Of a stretch of 64,000 nt of DNA, positions 41,217-50,401 are shown in pieces; position 1 is the stretch's first letter; every line of letters starts with the position of its first letter. This stretch comes from Microbacteriaceae bacterium. Lineage in GTDB: Bacteria; Actinomycetota; Actinomycetes; Actinomycetales; Microbacteriaceae. The position numbers were made by a program, and so were the translations under genes. The notes beneath the pieces were generated by a model. The model saw only the letters and a list, made by a program, of their open reading frames with translations, did no database searches and was not told the DNA's origin. The stretch is taken from NCBI GenBank assembly GCA_003852775.1, contig RDDZ01000035.1, positions 1-64,000 of the forward strand, written 5' to 3'.

Positions 41217-42308
41217 ATGAGTCGTCGCCGCGTCATCGTCCTCGGATCCACCGGATCGATCGGCGTCCAGGCGCTCGAGGTGATCGCGGCGAACCCCGAT
41301 CGCTTCGAGCTCGTGGGTCTCGCCGCGGGGCGCAACGCGGAGGCGCTCGCACGCCAGTCCGCCGAGACGGGGGTCGGGCGCACGGCGCTCGGCATCGACG
41401 AGGCGGTCGCGCTCGTGCGCGAGGTCGAGGCGGATGTCGTGCTCAACGGCATCACGGGCTCGGTCGGCCTTGCGGCGACGCTCGCAGTCCTCGAGACGGG
41501 CGCGACGCTCGCCCTCGCCAACAAGGAGAGCCTCATCGTGGGCGGCGAGCTCGTGCTCGCGGCCGCCGCGCCCGGTCAGATCGTCCCAGTCGACTCGGAG
41601 CACTCCGCTCTCGCGCAGGCCCTGCGCGCGGGGGAGCACGGCGAGGTGCGCCGCCTCGTGGTCACCGCGTCCGGCGGTCCGTTCCGCGGCCGCACGCGCG
41701 AGCAGCTCGCCGCCGTGCGCCCCGAGGACGCGCTCGCTCACCCCACGTGGGACATGGGCCGCGTCATCACGACGAACTCGGCGACCCTCATCAACAAGGG
41801 TCTCGAGGTCATCGAGGCCCACCTGCTCTTCGGCATCCCGTACGACCGCATCGACGTCGTCGTGCATCCGCAGTCGATCGTCCACTCGATGGTCGAGTTC
41901 GTCGACGGCTCGACGATCGCGCAGGCGTCGCCGCCCGACATGCGCCTGCCCATCTCGCTCGGCCTCGACTGGCCACACCGCGTGCCGGGCGTCGGAGCGC
42001 CCCTCGACTGGACGACGGCCCAGCAGTGGGCCTTCGAACCGCTCGACGACGACACGTTCCCCGCCGTCGCGCTCGCGCGGCGGGTGGGGGAGCTCGGAGG
42101 CACCTACCCGGCCGTCTACAACGCGGCCAACGAGCAGGCCGTCGACGCCTTCCACGAGCGCCGCGTGGGATTCCTCGACATCGTGGAGACCGTGCGGCGG
42201 GTCGTCGACGCCCACGTGCCCGGGCCTGTCACCCTCGAAGGTGTGCTCGCCGCCGAGCGGTGGGCCCGCGACGAGGCCGACAGGCTGCTCGGAGGGGTGG
42301 ACGGATGA
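41217..42308 (+). CDS. dxr: 1-deoxy-D-xylulose-5-phosphate reductoisomerase
   Basis: Second enzyme of the MEP isoprenoid pathway, turning DXP into MEP with NADPH. 363 residues, slightly short for the family (about 390). The NADPH site is [17 protein letters not shown]. The metal/substrate region is [14 protein letters not shown], with [10 protein letters not shown] and [48 protein letters not shown] is also conserved. The leaderless promoter fixes ATG 41217. The DUF2330 gene overlaps the stop by four bases. ispG of the same pathway lies 11 kb downstream in a separate transcript. Confidence 0.97.
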   Translation: MSRRRVIVLGSTGSIGVQALEVIAANPDRFELVGLAAGRNAEALARQSAETGVGRTALGIDEAVALVREVEADVVLNGITGSVGLAATLAVLETGATLALANKESLIVGGELVLAAAAPGQIVPVDSEHSALAQALRAGEHGEVRRLVVTASGGPFRGRTREQLAAVRPEDALAHPTWDMGRVITTNSATLINKGLEVIEAHLLFGIPYDRIDVVVHPQSIVHSMVEFVDGSTIAQASPPDMRLPISLGLDWPHRVPGVGAPLDWTTAQQWAFEPLDDDTFPAVALARRVGELGGTYPAVYNAANEQAVDAFHERRVGFLDIVETVRRVVDAHVPGPVTLEGVLAAERWARDEADRLLGGVDG

Positions 42309-43339
42309 CCAGACGCGTTCTCGGAGGGACGGCGGCGGTCGCGCTCGCGGCGGCCGCGCTCACGATGGTCGGCATCGCGCAGCCCGCGGCGGCCTGTGCG
42401 TGCGGGGCCCCGACGCCGCCGGACGGCGCGAGCGTCTCGGTCGGCGAGGAGCACGCCCTCGTGACCTTCGACGGCACGACGCAGCGCATCGACCTCGTGC
42501 TCGACATGCTCGCGGACGGCGCCGACACCGGTCTCCTCGTCCCGACGCCGACACCGGCCACCGTGAGCCTGGGCGAGAAGTCGGTCTTCGAGGCCCTCGT
42601 GCGCCAGACGGCTCCGACGGTCGAGTACGTCGAGGACTGGTGGGGTTCGGCCGGCGACGGATCGGCGGGGGCGGCCCCCGACGTGCTCTCCGAGGTCGAC
42701 CTCGGCCCCCTCTCCGCCGTGACGCTCGCGGCCTCCGACGCCGCGGGACTGCAGGCCTGGCTCGGTCAGAACGGCTACGGGATCGCCCCGGCCGTGGAGT
42801 CGCTCCTCGCCGACTACATCGCCCGCGGCTGGTCGTTCGCCGCCTTCAAGCTCACGGGCGAAGAGCCACTCGACGGCGCCCTTGACCCCGTGCGCCTCGA
42901 GTTCGCGACGACCGACATCGTGTACCCGCTGCTGCTGTCGCAGGCGGCGCAGACGCCGCAGACGGTGCGCCTCTACCTCTTCGGCGCCGACGGGATGCAG
43001 GCTGCCTTCCCCGACGGCACGGCCTTCGGGAGCGTCGTATGGGCGGGGCGCGTGACGCAGCCCGGCCTCCTGCGGCTCGGCGAGTACCTCACGGTGCTCG
43101 AGGGCTACTTCCCGGAGCCCGCGACCCAGATCACGGGCGACCTGACGATCACCTCGACGGGCACGCGCGCCGACCACCAGCCCGTCGAGACGCGCACGAA
43201 GTACGTCGAGTTCGGGGGCGTCCCGCTCGGCTACGCGATCGCGGGCGTCGCCTCGGTGTTCGGCCTCATGCTCCTCATCGTCATCGTCGGTGCCGTCGTG
43301 CACGCCCGGGCGGAGCGTCGTCGGAGCCGCGCCTACTAG
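42305..43339 (+). CDS. DUF2330-family secreted/membrane protein
   Basis: Protein of 344 residues with an N-terminal signal peptide ([19 protein letters not shown]) followed by the Cys-rich [11 protein letters not shown] start typical of DUF2330 proteins. A C-terminal span ([24 protein letters not shown]) and basic tail ([10 protein letters not shown]) anchor it, so the body is outside. [21 protein letters not shown] and [24 protein letters not shown] match the family's beta-rich body. Function unknown. It lies between dxr and the M50 protease. ATG in a 4-bp overlap; the ORF-track upstream part is a shadow of dxr. Confidence 0.78.
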   Translation: MTRRVLGGTAAVALAAAALTMVGIAQPAAACACGAPTPPDGASVSVGEEHALVTFDGTTQRIDLVLDMLADGADTGLLVPTPTPATVSLGEKSVFEALVRQTAPTVEYVEDWWGSAGDGSAGAAPDVLSEVDLGPLSAVTLAASDAAGLQAWLGQNGYGIAPAVESLLADYIARGWSFAAFKLTGEEPLDGALDPVRLEFATTDIVYPLLLSQAAQTPQTVRLYLFGADGMQAAFPDGTAFGSVVWAGRVTQPGLLRLGEYLTVLEGYFPEPATQITGDLTITSTGTRADHQPVETRTKYVEFGGVPLGYAIAGVASVFGLMLLIVIVGAVVHARAERRRSRAY

Positions 43340-43351
43340 ACCACGGCGCGC

Positions 43352-43368
43352 CCGAGGCATCGCCTCGG
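43352..43368 (+). terminator. Hairpin CCGAGGC-ATC-GCCTCGG after the DUF2330 gene
   Basis: A perfect 7-bp stem with a three-base loop between the DUF2330 stop and the protease promoter. It has no T-tract, so termination is only possible, not certain. Confidence 0.35.
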
Positions 43369-43390
43369 CACGCTCACAGCGCTCGTGGCC

Positions 43391-43396
43391 TAGCCT
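43391..43396 (+). promoter_or_regulatory. -10 element TAGCCT of the M50 protease leaderless promoter
   Basis: TAGCCT-N6-GTG ahead of the protease gene. Confidence 0.6.
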
Positions 43397-43402
43397 CTCC
43401 CC

Positions 43403-44728
43403 GTGGAAACCGTGCTGCTCTACGTGCTCGGCGTCGTCATCGTCGCGGTCGGGCTCGCCGTCTCGATCGGCCTCCACGAGATCGGCCACCTGCTCCCGGC
43501 GAAGCGCTTCGGGGTCAAGGTCGGCCAGTACATGATCGGCTTCGGGCCGACCCTCTTCTCGCGCCGTCGCGGTGAGACCGAGTACGGCGTCAAGCTCATC
43601 CCGCTCGGCGGCTACATCTCGATGGCGGGCATGTACCCGCCCGCCCGCGAGGGCGAGGCCGCCCGCAGCGCGAGCACGGGCTTCTTCGACACCCTCGTGC
43701 AGGATGCGCGCGAGCAGTCCGCCGAGACGATCCAGGCGGGCGACGAAGAGCGCGTCTTCTACAAGCTGCCCGTGCACAAGCGCATGATCATCATGCTCGG
43801 TGGCCCCTTCGCGAACCTGCTCATCGCGATCGTGCTGTACGCCGTCGTGCTGTGCGGCTTCGGCGTGTACCAGTACTCCACGACGCTCGGGAGCGTGAAC
43901 GAGTGCGTGGCGACGGACGCCTCGCAGACCGAGTGCCTCCCCACCGACCCCGCGGCGCCCGCCGCCGAGGCGGGGCTGCTCCCGGGCGACCGCCTCGTGT
44001 CGATCGCGGGCACCGAGGTGACCGGATGGGAGCAGGCGAGCGGCATCATCCGCTCCCACCCCGACCAGACGATCCCGTTCGTGGTGGAGCGCGAGGGACG
44101 GCGGCTCACGCTCGAGGTGACGCCCATGCTCACCGAGCGGCCCGTCGTCGACGACGCCGGGCAGACCGTGTTCGACGAGGACGGGAACGTCGTCACGCGC
44201 GAGGTGGGGTTCATCGGCGTGAGCCCCGCGACCGAGAAGGTGCAGCTGCCGGTGACGGCCGTGCTGCCCGCCGTGTGGGACAACTCGGTCGCCGTGGGCC
44301 GCATCATCGTGACGCTCCCGCAGCGCCTCGTGCAGGTCGCGCAGGCGGCGTTCGGGGGCGACGAGCGCGATCCCAACGGCCCCATCAGCGTCGTCGGCGT
44401 GGGGCGGCTCGCGGGGGAGATCTCGTCGCTCGACTCGGCACCCGTCGCCGACCGCGCCGCGACGCTCATCCAGATGCTCGCGGCGCTCAACGTCGCGCTG
44501 TTCGTGTTCAACCTCATCCCGCTCCTGCCGCTCGACGGCGGGCACGTCGCGGGGGCGATCTGGGAGGCGCTGCGACGCGGTGTCGCGAAGCTGCGCGGGC
44601 GGCCCGACCCCGGTCCCATCGACATCGCGCGCTTCATCCCCGTCACGCTCGTGATCGTCGCGGTGCTCGGCATCTCGAGCGCGCTGCTCATCTACGCCGA
44701 CATCGTGAACCCCGTCACGCTCCAGTAG
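43403..44728 (+). CDS. rseP: M50 family site-2 membrane metalloprotease (RseP/Rip1 type)
   Basis: Intramembrane zinc protease of 441 residues, processing anti-sigma factors or other membrane substrates in the bilayer. The zinc motif HEIGH is in span 1 (VGLAVSIGLHEIGHLLPAKRFG). A PDZ domain lies in the middle (AGLLPGDRLVSIAGTEVTGWEQASGIIRSHPDQTIPFVVER), and the third ligand motif is NLIPLLPLDGGHVAGAIWEAL. The C-terminal span is VTLVIVAVLGISSALLIYA. Start GTG 43403 is set by the leaderless promoter. Next to dxr, as in many actinobacteria. Confidence 0.96.
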   Translation: METVLLYVLGVVIVAVGLAVSIGLHEIGHLLPAKRFGVKVGQYMIGFGPTLFSRRRGETEYGVKLIPLGGYISMAGMYPPAREGEAARSASTGFFDTLVQDAREQSAETIQAGDEERVFYKLPVHKRMIIMLGGPFANLLIAIVLYAVVLCGFGVYQYSTTLGSVNECVATDASQTECLPTDPAAPAAEAGLLPGDRLVSIAGTEVTGWEQASGIIRSHPDQTIPFVVEREGRRLTLEVTPMLTERPVVDDAGQTVFDEDGNVVTREVGFIGVSPATEKVQLPVTAVLPAVWDNSVAVGRIIVTLPQRLVQVAQAAFGGDERDPNGPISVVGVGRLAGEISSLDSAPVADRAATLIQMLAALNVALFVFNLIPLLPLDGGHVAGAIWEALRRGVAKLRGRPDPGPIDIARFIPVTLVIVAVLGISSALLIYADIVNPVTLQ

Positions 44729-44731
44729 GGC

Positions 44732-45649
44732 TCAGGCGGCCGCGGCCTCGCCGAGGAGCTGCGGGCGCACCTCCTCGAGGCGCTCGCGGAGGGCCTCGAG
44801 GTAGGCGGAGACGACCGGCAGGCGGTACACCTCGAGGGGGGCGACGAGCCAGTAGGGGAGGCGGGGGTCGACCTCGTCGCGGAGCACGCGCACGAGGTCC
44901 GGCTCGCGGTCGGCGAGGAACGCCGGCAGGAGGCCGAACCCGGCGCCCGCGCGCGTCGCCTCGACGTGCACGAACACGTTGGTGCTCGTGACGGCGTCGA
45001 TCATCGAGGGCAGGGTGGCCCGCGCGCCGTCGAGCACGTCGACCTGGAGGATCGACTCGATGAAGTACACGAGCGGCTCGCCCGCGAGGTCGGCGAGGGT
45101 CGTCGGCGTGCCGTGCTCGACGAGGTAGTCGCGCGAGGCGTAGACGCCGAGGGCGTAGTCGGCGAGCCGCACGGCCTGCGCGCGGCGCACCTCGGGCCGT
45201 CCCACGACGACCTCGAGGTCGACGCCCGAACGGTGCACGGCGGCCTGCCGCGTCTGTGCGATGACCTCGAGCGAGACGCCGGGATGCCGGCGGCGGAGGG
45301 CCGCCATCGCGGGGGCGGCGACGAACGCGCTGAAGCCGTCGGTCGCCGAGAGCCGGATGGCGCCCGTGAGCTCCGCGCTCCCCGCGTCGAGGGCGGTCAG
45401 CGCGGCCGACACGCCCTCGCCCGCCGCTGCGGCGCGCTCGCCGAGGGCGGTGAGCTGCCAGCCCTCGGCCCCGCGCACGAGCACGCGTCCGCCGAGCGCA
45501 CCCTCGAGCGCCTCGATGCGGCGGGCGACGGTGGTGTGGGTCACGCCGAGCTGACGTGCGGCGGTCGCGAAGCGGCCCGTGCGGGCGACGGCGAGGAGCA
45601 CGAGCAGGTCGTCGGCGGCGAGCCCGGAGCGTGAGAACTGCGCAGTCAT
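44732..45649 (-). CDS. LysR-family transcriptional regulator
   Basis: LysR regulator of 305 residues. The winged HTH is LAADDLLVLLAVARTGRFATAARQLGVTHTTVARRIEALEGALGGRVLVRG. The effector domain begins at GAIRLSATDGFSAFVAAPAMAALRRRHPGVSLEV. It is divergent from the liv operon and is the evident regulator. Its own start codon adjoins a perfect dyad (45650-45667), so binding would cover its promoter and autoregulate. The inducer is probably the substrate imported by the Liv transporter or its hydrolysis product. Confidence 0.95.
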   Translation of the reverse strand: MTAQFSRSGLAADDLLVLLAVARTGRFATAARQLGVTHTTVARRIEALEGALGGRVLVRGAEGWQLTALGERAAAAGEGVSAALTALDAGSAELTGAIRLSATDGFSAFVAAPAMAALRRRHPGVSLEVIAQTRQAAVHRSGVDLEVVVGRPEVRRAQAVRLADYALGVYASRDYLVEHGTPTTLADLAGEPLVYFIESILQVDVLDGARATLPSMIDAVTSTNVFVHVEATRAGAGFGLLPAFLADREPDLVRVLRDEVDPRLPYWLVAPLEVYRLPVVSAYLEALRERLEEVRPQLLGEAAAA

Positions 45650-45667
45650 CTGTGCAGAATTGCACAG
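45650..45667. promoter_or_regulatory. LysR-type operator CTGTGCA-GAAT-TGCACAG
   Basis: A perfect 7-bp inverted repeat with a 4-bp spacer, containing a T-N-A-type LysR dyad. It sits immediately next to the LysR ATG and about 35 bp upstream of the livK -10 element. This is the expected position for repression of lysR and activation of the operon. Confidence 0.7.
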
Positions 45668-45700
45668 TTTCGCGGCTAGAACGAGCCCTCGTATTCCGAT

Positions 45701-45706
45701 TAGCGT
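45701..45706 (+). promoter_or_regulatory. -10 element TAGCGT of the liv operon
   Basis: TAGCGT lies six bases before an ATG at 45713, which would be a leaderless start 19 codons upstream of the signal peptide. The preferred livK ATG (45770) has its own AGGAAAGG, so 45713 may simply be the transcription start. Confidence 0.55.
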
Positions 45707-45769
45707 TCAGACATGCCGCACCCGCGGCGCGATCACACTCCTCCTACGGCAGCAGGAAAGGCATCTCCC

Positions 45770-46960
45770 ATGCGTCTGTCCCCTCTCGCGCCGGCGCTCC
45801 TCGCGGCGTCCGCGCTCGTCCTCGCGGGGTGCGCCCCGACGGTCACCGGCGGCGGCGACGGCGGCGGCGACGCCGGGGCCCCGGTCCCCGTCGCGATCAT
45901 CACCTCCGAGACCGGCCCGCTCGCCGCCTACGGCGCCGCCTACCTCAACGGCTTCAAGGCGGGACTCGACTACGCGACCGACGGCACCGGCACGGTCGAC
46001 GGCCGCGAGCTCGACATCACCTACCTCGACGACGCGGGCGACCCCGACAAGGCCGTCACGCTCGCGAAGGACGTCATCGGCCAGGGCACCCAGATCATCG
46101 CCGGAACGGCATCGTCGGGCATCGCGCTCGCGCTCGCCGAGCAGGCCGCGCAGAACGAGATCCTCTACATCTCGGGCCCCGCCGCAGCGGACGCCGTCAC
46201 GGGCATCAACGAGTACACCTTCCGCTCGGGCCGCCAGACGTACCAGGACGTCGCGACCGCGGGCACCTTCATCGGTGACCCGGCAGGCAAGACCGTCACG
46301 GTGTTCGCGCAGGACACCGCGTTCGGCCAGGGCAACGTCGCGGGCGTCGAGGCCGTCCTCGGCGCGAAGGGCGCCACGGTCACGAGCATCCTCGTGCCCG
46401 AGGACGCCACCGAGTTCACGCCCTTCGCGCAGCAGGTGCTCGCCTCCGGCTCCGACCTCGTCTTCGTGGCGTGGGCCGGTGCGACCTCGGGCGCGATGTG
46501 GCAGGCGCTCAGCCAGCAGGGCGTGTTCGAGTCGATGCCCGTCGTCACGGGCCTCGGCGACATCTCGACCTACGGCGCGTACGGCGCCGCGAGCGAGGAC
46601 ATCTCCTTCCTGTCGCACTACTTCAGCGACGCGGCCGGCACCGACGCGGAGGCCGCGATGATCGCCGCCCTCGAAGAGGGCGGACACGAGGCCGACCTGT
46701 TCTCGCCCGACGGCTTCACGGCCGCGCAGATGATCGTGCAGGCCGTCCGCGCGGGTGGCGACACGGTCGACGGCATGATCGCGGCCCTCGAGGGCTGGGA
46801 GTTCGAGGGCGTCAAGGGCGGCTACACGATCCGCGCCGAGGACCACGCGCTCATCCAGCCGATGTTCCAGGCCCGACTCGTCGCCGACGGCGACTCCTTC
46901 CGCCCCGAGCTCGTCGAGATCGTCGACGCCGACGACGTCGCGCCGCCGGTCGCGGGCTGA
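45770..46960 (+). CDS. livK: Branched-chain-amino-acid-type ABC transporter substrate-binding lipoprotein
   Basis: Extracytoplasmic binding lipoprotein of 396 residues. Signal peptide MRLSPLAPALLAASALVLAGC with the lipobox LAGC, a Gly/Asp-rich linker, then a periplasmic-binding fold type I (VPVAIITSETGPLAAYGAAYLNGFKAGLDYAT, GTASSGIALALAEQAAQNEILYISGPA). ATG 45770 with AGGAAAGG is preferred; ATG 45713, the ORF-track start, would add 19 residues before the signal peptide. Liv-type proteins bind many amides and acids, not only leucine. The catabolic genes downstream argue for a hydroxy acid, ester or amide ligand. Confidence 0.92.
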   Translation: MRLSPLAPALLAASALVLAGCAPTVTGGGDGGGDAGAPVPVAIITSETGPLAAYGAAYLNGFKAGLDYATDGTGTVDGRELDITYLDDAGDPDKAVTLAKDVIGQGTQIIAGTASSGIALALAEQAAQNEILYISGPAAADAVTGINEYTFRSGRQTYQDVATAGTFIGDPAGKTVTVFAQDTAFGQGNVAGVEAVLGAKGATVTSILVPEDATEFTPFAQQVLASGSDLVFVAWAGATSGAMWQALSQQGVFESMPVVTGLGDISTYGAYGAASEDISFLSHYFSDAAGTDAEAAMIAALEEGGHEADLFSPDGFTAAQMIVQAVRAGGDTVDGMIAALEGWEFEGVKGGYTIRAEDHALIQPMFQARLVADGDSFRPELVEIVDADDVAPPVAG

Positions 46961-46978
46961 CCCGGAGGAGACCGCATC

Positions 46979-47737
46979 GTGTCCACCCCGCCCGTGCTCG
47001 CCGTCGAGCGGCTCTCCCTCCAGATCGGGGGCGCGCGCATCATCGATGACGTGACGCTCTCGGTGCCCGAGGGCGAGATTCTCGGGGTCATCGGCCCCAA
47101 CGGCGCCGGCAAGACGACCCTCTTCAACCTCGTGTCGGGAGTGCTCCGCCCCACGGCGGGCAGCATCCGGCTCGACGGTCGGGACGTCACGACGGCGACC
47201 GTCGACGCGCGAGCGCGGGCGGGACTGGGACGCAGCTTCCAGACCTCCAACCTGTTCCTCGGACTGAGCGTGCTCGAGAACGTCCGGCTCGCCGCGCAGG
47301 CGGCCCTCGGCGGCGCCGTGTCGCCCTTCCGCTTCCCGCGCCCGACGGATGCCGCCACGCGGCTCGCCGAGGACCGGCTCGACCAGGTGGGCCTCGTCGC
47401 GCACCGCGACACGCTCGCGGGCGGCCTCTCGCACGGCGACAAGCGCAAGCTCGAGATCGCGATGCTCCTCGCCGCCGACCCGCGCGTCATCCTGCTCGAC
47501 GAGCCCATGGCGGGCGTCGGCTCGGGCGACGTGCCGGGGCTGACGGAGCTCATCCGCCGAGTGCACCGGGAGACCGGCAGGACGGTGCTCATGGTCGAGC
47601 ACCACATGGAGGTCGTCCTCGGCGTCGTCGACCGGGTCGCGGTCATGCACCACGGCCGGCTCCTCGCCTGCGACACCCCGGAGATCGTCATGGCCGACCC
47701 GACCGTGCAGTCCGCCTACCTCGGGGAGGCCGTGTGA
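46979..47737 (+). CDS. livG: Liv-type ABC transporter ATP-binding protein LivG
   Basis: ABC ATPase of 252 residues. Walker A GPNGAGKTTLFNLVSG, a Liv-type signature LSHGDKRKLEIAMLL instead of LSGGQ, Walker B VILLDEPMAGVG, and H-loop VEHHMEVVL. GTG 46979 is preceded by GGAGGAG. The next gene overlaps by four bases. Confidence 0.95.
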   Translation: MSTPPVLAVERLSLQIGGARIIDDVTLSVPEGEILGVIGPNGAGKTTLFNLVSGVLRPTAGSIRLDGRDVTTATVDARARAGLGRSFQTSNLFLGLSVLENVRLAAQAALGGAVSPFRFPRPTDAATRLAEDRLDQVGLVAHRDTLAGGLSHGDKRKLEIAMLLAADPRVILLDEPMAGVGSGDVPGLTELIRRVHRETGRTVLMVEHHMEVVLGVVDRVAVMHHGRLLACDTPEIVMADPTVQSAYLGEAV

Positions 47738-48447
47738 GCGCGCCCGTGCTGGCCGTCCGCGGACTCGCCGCGGCGATCGGTCACCAGCCCGTCGTCGAGC
47801 ACGTCGACCTCGAGGTGCCCGCGGGGTCCGTCACCGCGATCCTCGGCCGCAACGGGGCCGGCAAGACGAGCACGATGAAGGCGGTCCTCGGGCTCATCAC
47901 GCGCACCGGGGGCGAGGTCGAGCTCGCGGGGGAGCGCATCGACGGCTTCGCGACCCACCGCATCGTCCAGCGCGGTGTCGGCTACGTGCCCGAGGACCGC
48001 GAGGTCTTCGCGACACTCACCGTGGCCGAGAACCTGCGGCTCGCCGAGCGGGACGCGTCGCCGCGTCGCGAGCTCGTCGCCGAGCTGTTCCCCGACATCA
48101 TCGCCCGGTCTGCGCAGCGCGCCGGCACCCTCTCGGGCGGTCAACAGCAGATGGTGTCGCTCGCGCGCGCCCTCCTCAACGAGAACCGGATCCTCCTCAT
48201 CGACGAACCCACGAAGGGCCTCGCGCCCAAGCTCGTGACCGAGGTCGCCGACGCCCTCGCGCGCGCGGCCGAGGTCGTGCCCATCCTGCTCGTGGAGCAG
48301 AACCTCCAGGTCGCCAAGCGCCTCGCCCAGTCGGTCGTCGTGATCGCGGGCGGGCGGACGGTACATGCCGGGCCCGCCGCCGAGTTCTTCGCCGACGAGA
48401 CGCGAGTCGAGCGCCTCCTGGGCGTGCACGGGGAGGCGAGCGCGTGA
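47734..48447 (+). CDS. livF: Liv-type ABC transporter ATP-binding protein LivF
   Basis: Second ATPase of the pair, 237 residues. Walker A GRNGAGKTSTMKAVLGL, signature LSGGQQQMVSLARALL, Walker B ILLIDEPTKGLAPK and VEQNLQVAKRLA are the LivF pattern. GTG in a GTGA overlap with livG. Confidence 0.95.
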   Translation: MSAPVLAVRGLAAAIGHQPVVEHVDLEVPAGSVTAILGRNGAGKTSTMKAVLGLITRTGGEVELAGERIDGFATHRIVQRGVGYVPEDREVFATLTVAENLRLAERDASPRRELVAELFPDIIARSAQRAGTLSGGQQQMVSLARALLNENRILLIDEPTKGLAPKLVTEVADALARAAEVVPILLVEQNLQVAKRLAQSVVVIAGGRTVHAGPAAEFFADETRVERLLGVHGEASA

Positions 48448-49319
48448 GCACCGTCGTCCTCCTGCTCATCACCGGCCTCGGTCTCGGGGCGCTCTACTTC
48501 CTCGTCGCATCGGGCCTGTCGCTCATCTACGGGCTCATGGGCGTGCTCAACTTCGCGCACGGCTCGTTCCTCACCCTCGCGGCCTTCCTCGGTTGGGAGA
48601 CCGCCCGGGCGCTCGGTGCCGACAGCTGGGGCGCACTCGCCGCGGCCCTCCTCGTCGGCGCCGCGGCCGGCGCCCTCGTCGCCGCGGGCACCGAGCTCCT
48701 GCTCATCCGCCGGCTCTACGAGCGCCACATCGAGCAGGTGCTCGTGACGGTCGGCCTCGCGCTCGCCTCCGTCGCCCTCTTCGACGGCATCTGGGGCACC
48801 GACCCGCAGTTCATCCGCGGACCGGCCTGGCTCGCCGAGACGACCGAGATCCTCGGGGCGCGCATCCCGAACAACCGGTTCCTGCTCATCGCGATCGCGA
48901 TCCTCGTCCTGCTGCTCATCGTGCTGTTCCTGCGGTTCACCCGCTACGGACTCATCATCCGCGCGGGCGTCGAGAACCGCTCGATGGTCACGGCCCTCGG
49001 CATCGACGTGCGGCGCGCGTTCACGGTCGTCTTCGCGATCGGAGGCGCCGCCGCGGGCATTGGCGGCGTGCTCGCCTCGCACTACTTCGGCTACGTCTCG
49101 CCGCAGCTCGGCGGGTCGCTGCTCATCTTCGCGTTCATCGTGACCGTGATCGGCGGCCTCGGGTCGCTGCCCGGCGCGGCGGTGGCGTCCGTCGTCGTCG
49201 CGGTGCTCCAGCAGTTCGCCAACTTCTACCTCGGCGGCACGGGCGACCTCGTCGTCGTGCTGCTGCTCGCGGTCGTGCTGCTCGTGCGGCCGCGCGGACT
49301 CTTCGGGAGGGCCGCATGA
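48444..49319 (+). CDS. livH: Liv-type ABC transporter permease LivH
   Basis: Permease of 291 residues with about eight membrane spans. The N-terminal ITGLGLGALYFLVASGLSLIYGLMGVLNFAHGS is the LivH signature, and VIGGLGSLPGAAVASVVVAVLQQF lies near the end. GTGA overlap with livF. Confidence 0.95.
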   Translation: MSTVVLLLITGLGLGALYFLVASGLSLIYGLMGVLNFAHGSFLTLAAFLGWETARALGADSWGALAAALLVGAAAGALVAAGTELLLIRRLYERHIEQVLVTVGLALASVALFDGIWGTDPQFIRGPAWLAETTEILGARIPNNRFLLIAIAILVLLLIVLFLRFTRYGLIIRAGVENRSMVTALGIDVRRAFTVVFAIGGAAAGIGGVLASHYFGYVSPQLGGSLLIFAFIVTVIGGLGSLPGAAVASVVVAVLQQFANFYLGGTGDLVVVLLLAVVLLVRPRGLFGRAA

Positions 49320-50401
49320 CCGCCATCCGCCGCCTGTGGGCGAAGCCCGCCGTGCGCTGGGGCCTCGCGGGTGCGCTCGTCGTGTTCGCGGCGGCGCTGC
49401 CGCTGCTCGACCTCGTCGTGCCGGGCGTGCTGCCGGGCCCGACCTACACGCCGGGCACGCTGCAGATCCTCGCGCTCTCGCTCATCTTCGCCGCGCTCGC
49501 GCTCAGCTACCACGTGCTCTTCGGGGTCAGCGGGATGCTGTCGTTCGGGCACGCGCTCTACTTCGCGGTGGGCGCGTACGGCCTCGGCATCGTGCTCGAG
49601 CGAACGGGGCTCGACCTGCTCCCGGCCGTCGGGCTCACGCTCGCCGGGGCGATCCTCGTCGCGGGGGTCCTCGGCGCGATCTCGCTGCGCGTGAGCGGCA
49701 TCTCGTTCGCGATGGTGACGCTCGCGTTCGCCCAGGCCGGCTCCGTGCTCATCCGCCGCAACCCCGGCGTCACGGGCGGCGAGGAGGGCCTCGGGCTCGC
49801 GACCGCGAACGTGCCCGACTGGCTCGTCGGCGTCGCCGACACGCGCAACCTCTACTGGCTGGCGCTCGGCGTCATCGTCGTGGTGTTCCTCGTCGTGCGC
49901 TGGTTCGAGCGCTCGCGCGCGGGGCACGTCGCCGCGGCGGTGCGCGAGAACGAGCTGCGCGTGCGGGTGCTCGGCCTCCCGCCGCTGCGGGTCAAGCTGC
50001 TCGCCTTCGTCATCGGCTCGACGCTCGCCGCGGTCGCCGGGATGCTCTTCCTGCTCCTGCAGAGCGGCGTCACCCCGCGCGCGGTGTCGGCGGACTTCAC
50101 GCTCACGATCCTCGTGATCGTCGTGCTCGGCGGCGTCGGATCGCGCTGGGGCGCGGTCGTCGGCGGGATCATCTACACGATCCTCGACCAGCGGCTCACG
50201 GCCCTCGCGGGATCGGAGTGGGTCGACGCGCTCCCGGCGGTGCTGCGCATCCCGCTCTCCGAGCCGCTCTTCATCCTCGGCACGCTCTTCATCCTGGTCG
50301 TGCTGTTCCTGCCCGGCGGCATCGTCGGGCTCGCGGGCCGCGTCGGTCGGCGCCGCGCCACCACGGGCGATGCCCGCGATCGTCTCGAGGAGACCACGTG
50401 A
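49316..50401 (+). CDS. livM: Liv-type ABC transporter permease LivM
   Basis: Permease of 361 residues with multiple spans. LSLIFAALALSYHVLFGVSGMLSFGHALYFAVGAYG is the LivM signature, and VLGGVGSRWGAVVGGIIYTILDQRL is conserved near the C-terminus. ATG overlaps livH by four bases; the ORF-track upstream part is a shadow of livF and livH. Confidence 0.95.
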   Translation: MTAIRRLWAKPAVRWGLAGALVVFAAALPLLDLVVPGVLPGPTYTPGTLQILALSLIFAALALSYHVLFGVSGMLSFGHALYFAVGAYGLGIVLERTGLDLLPAVGLTLAGAILVAGVLGAISLRVSGISFAMVTLAFAQAGSVLIRRNPGVTGGEEGLGLATANVPDWLVGVADTRNLYWLALGVIVVVFLVVRWFERSRAGHVAAAVRENELRVRVLGLPPLRVKLLAFVIGSTLAAVAGMLFLLLQSGVTPRAVSADFTLTILVIVVLGGVGSRWGAVVGGIIYTILDQRLTALAGSEWVDALPAVLRIPLSEPLFILGTLFILVVLFLPGGIVGLAGRVGRRRATTGDARDRLEETT

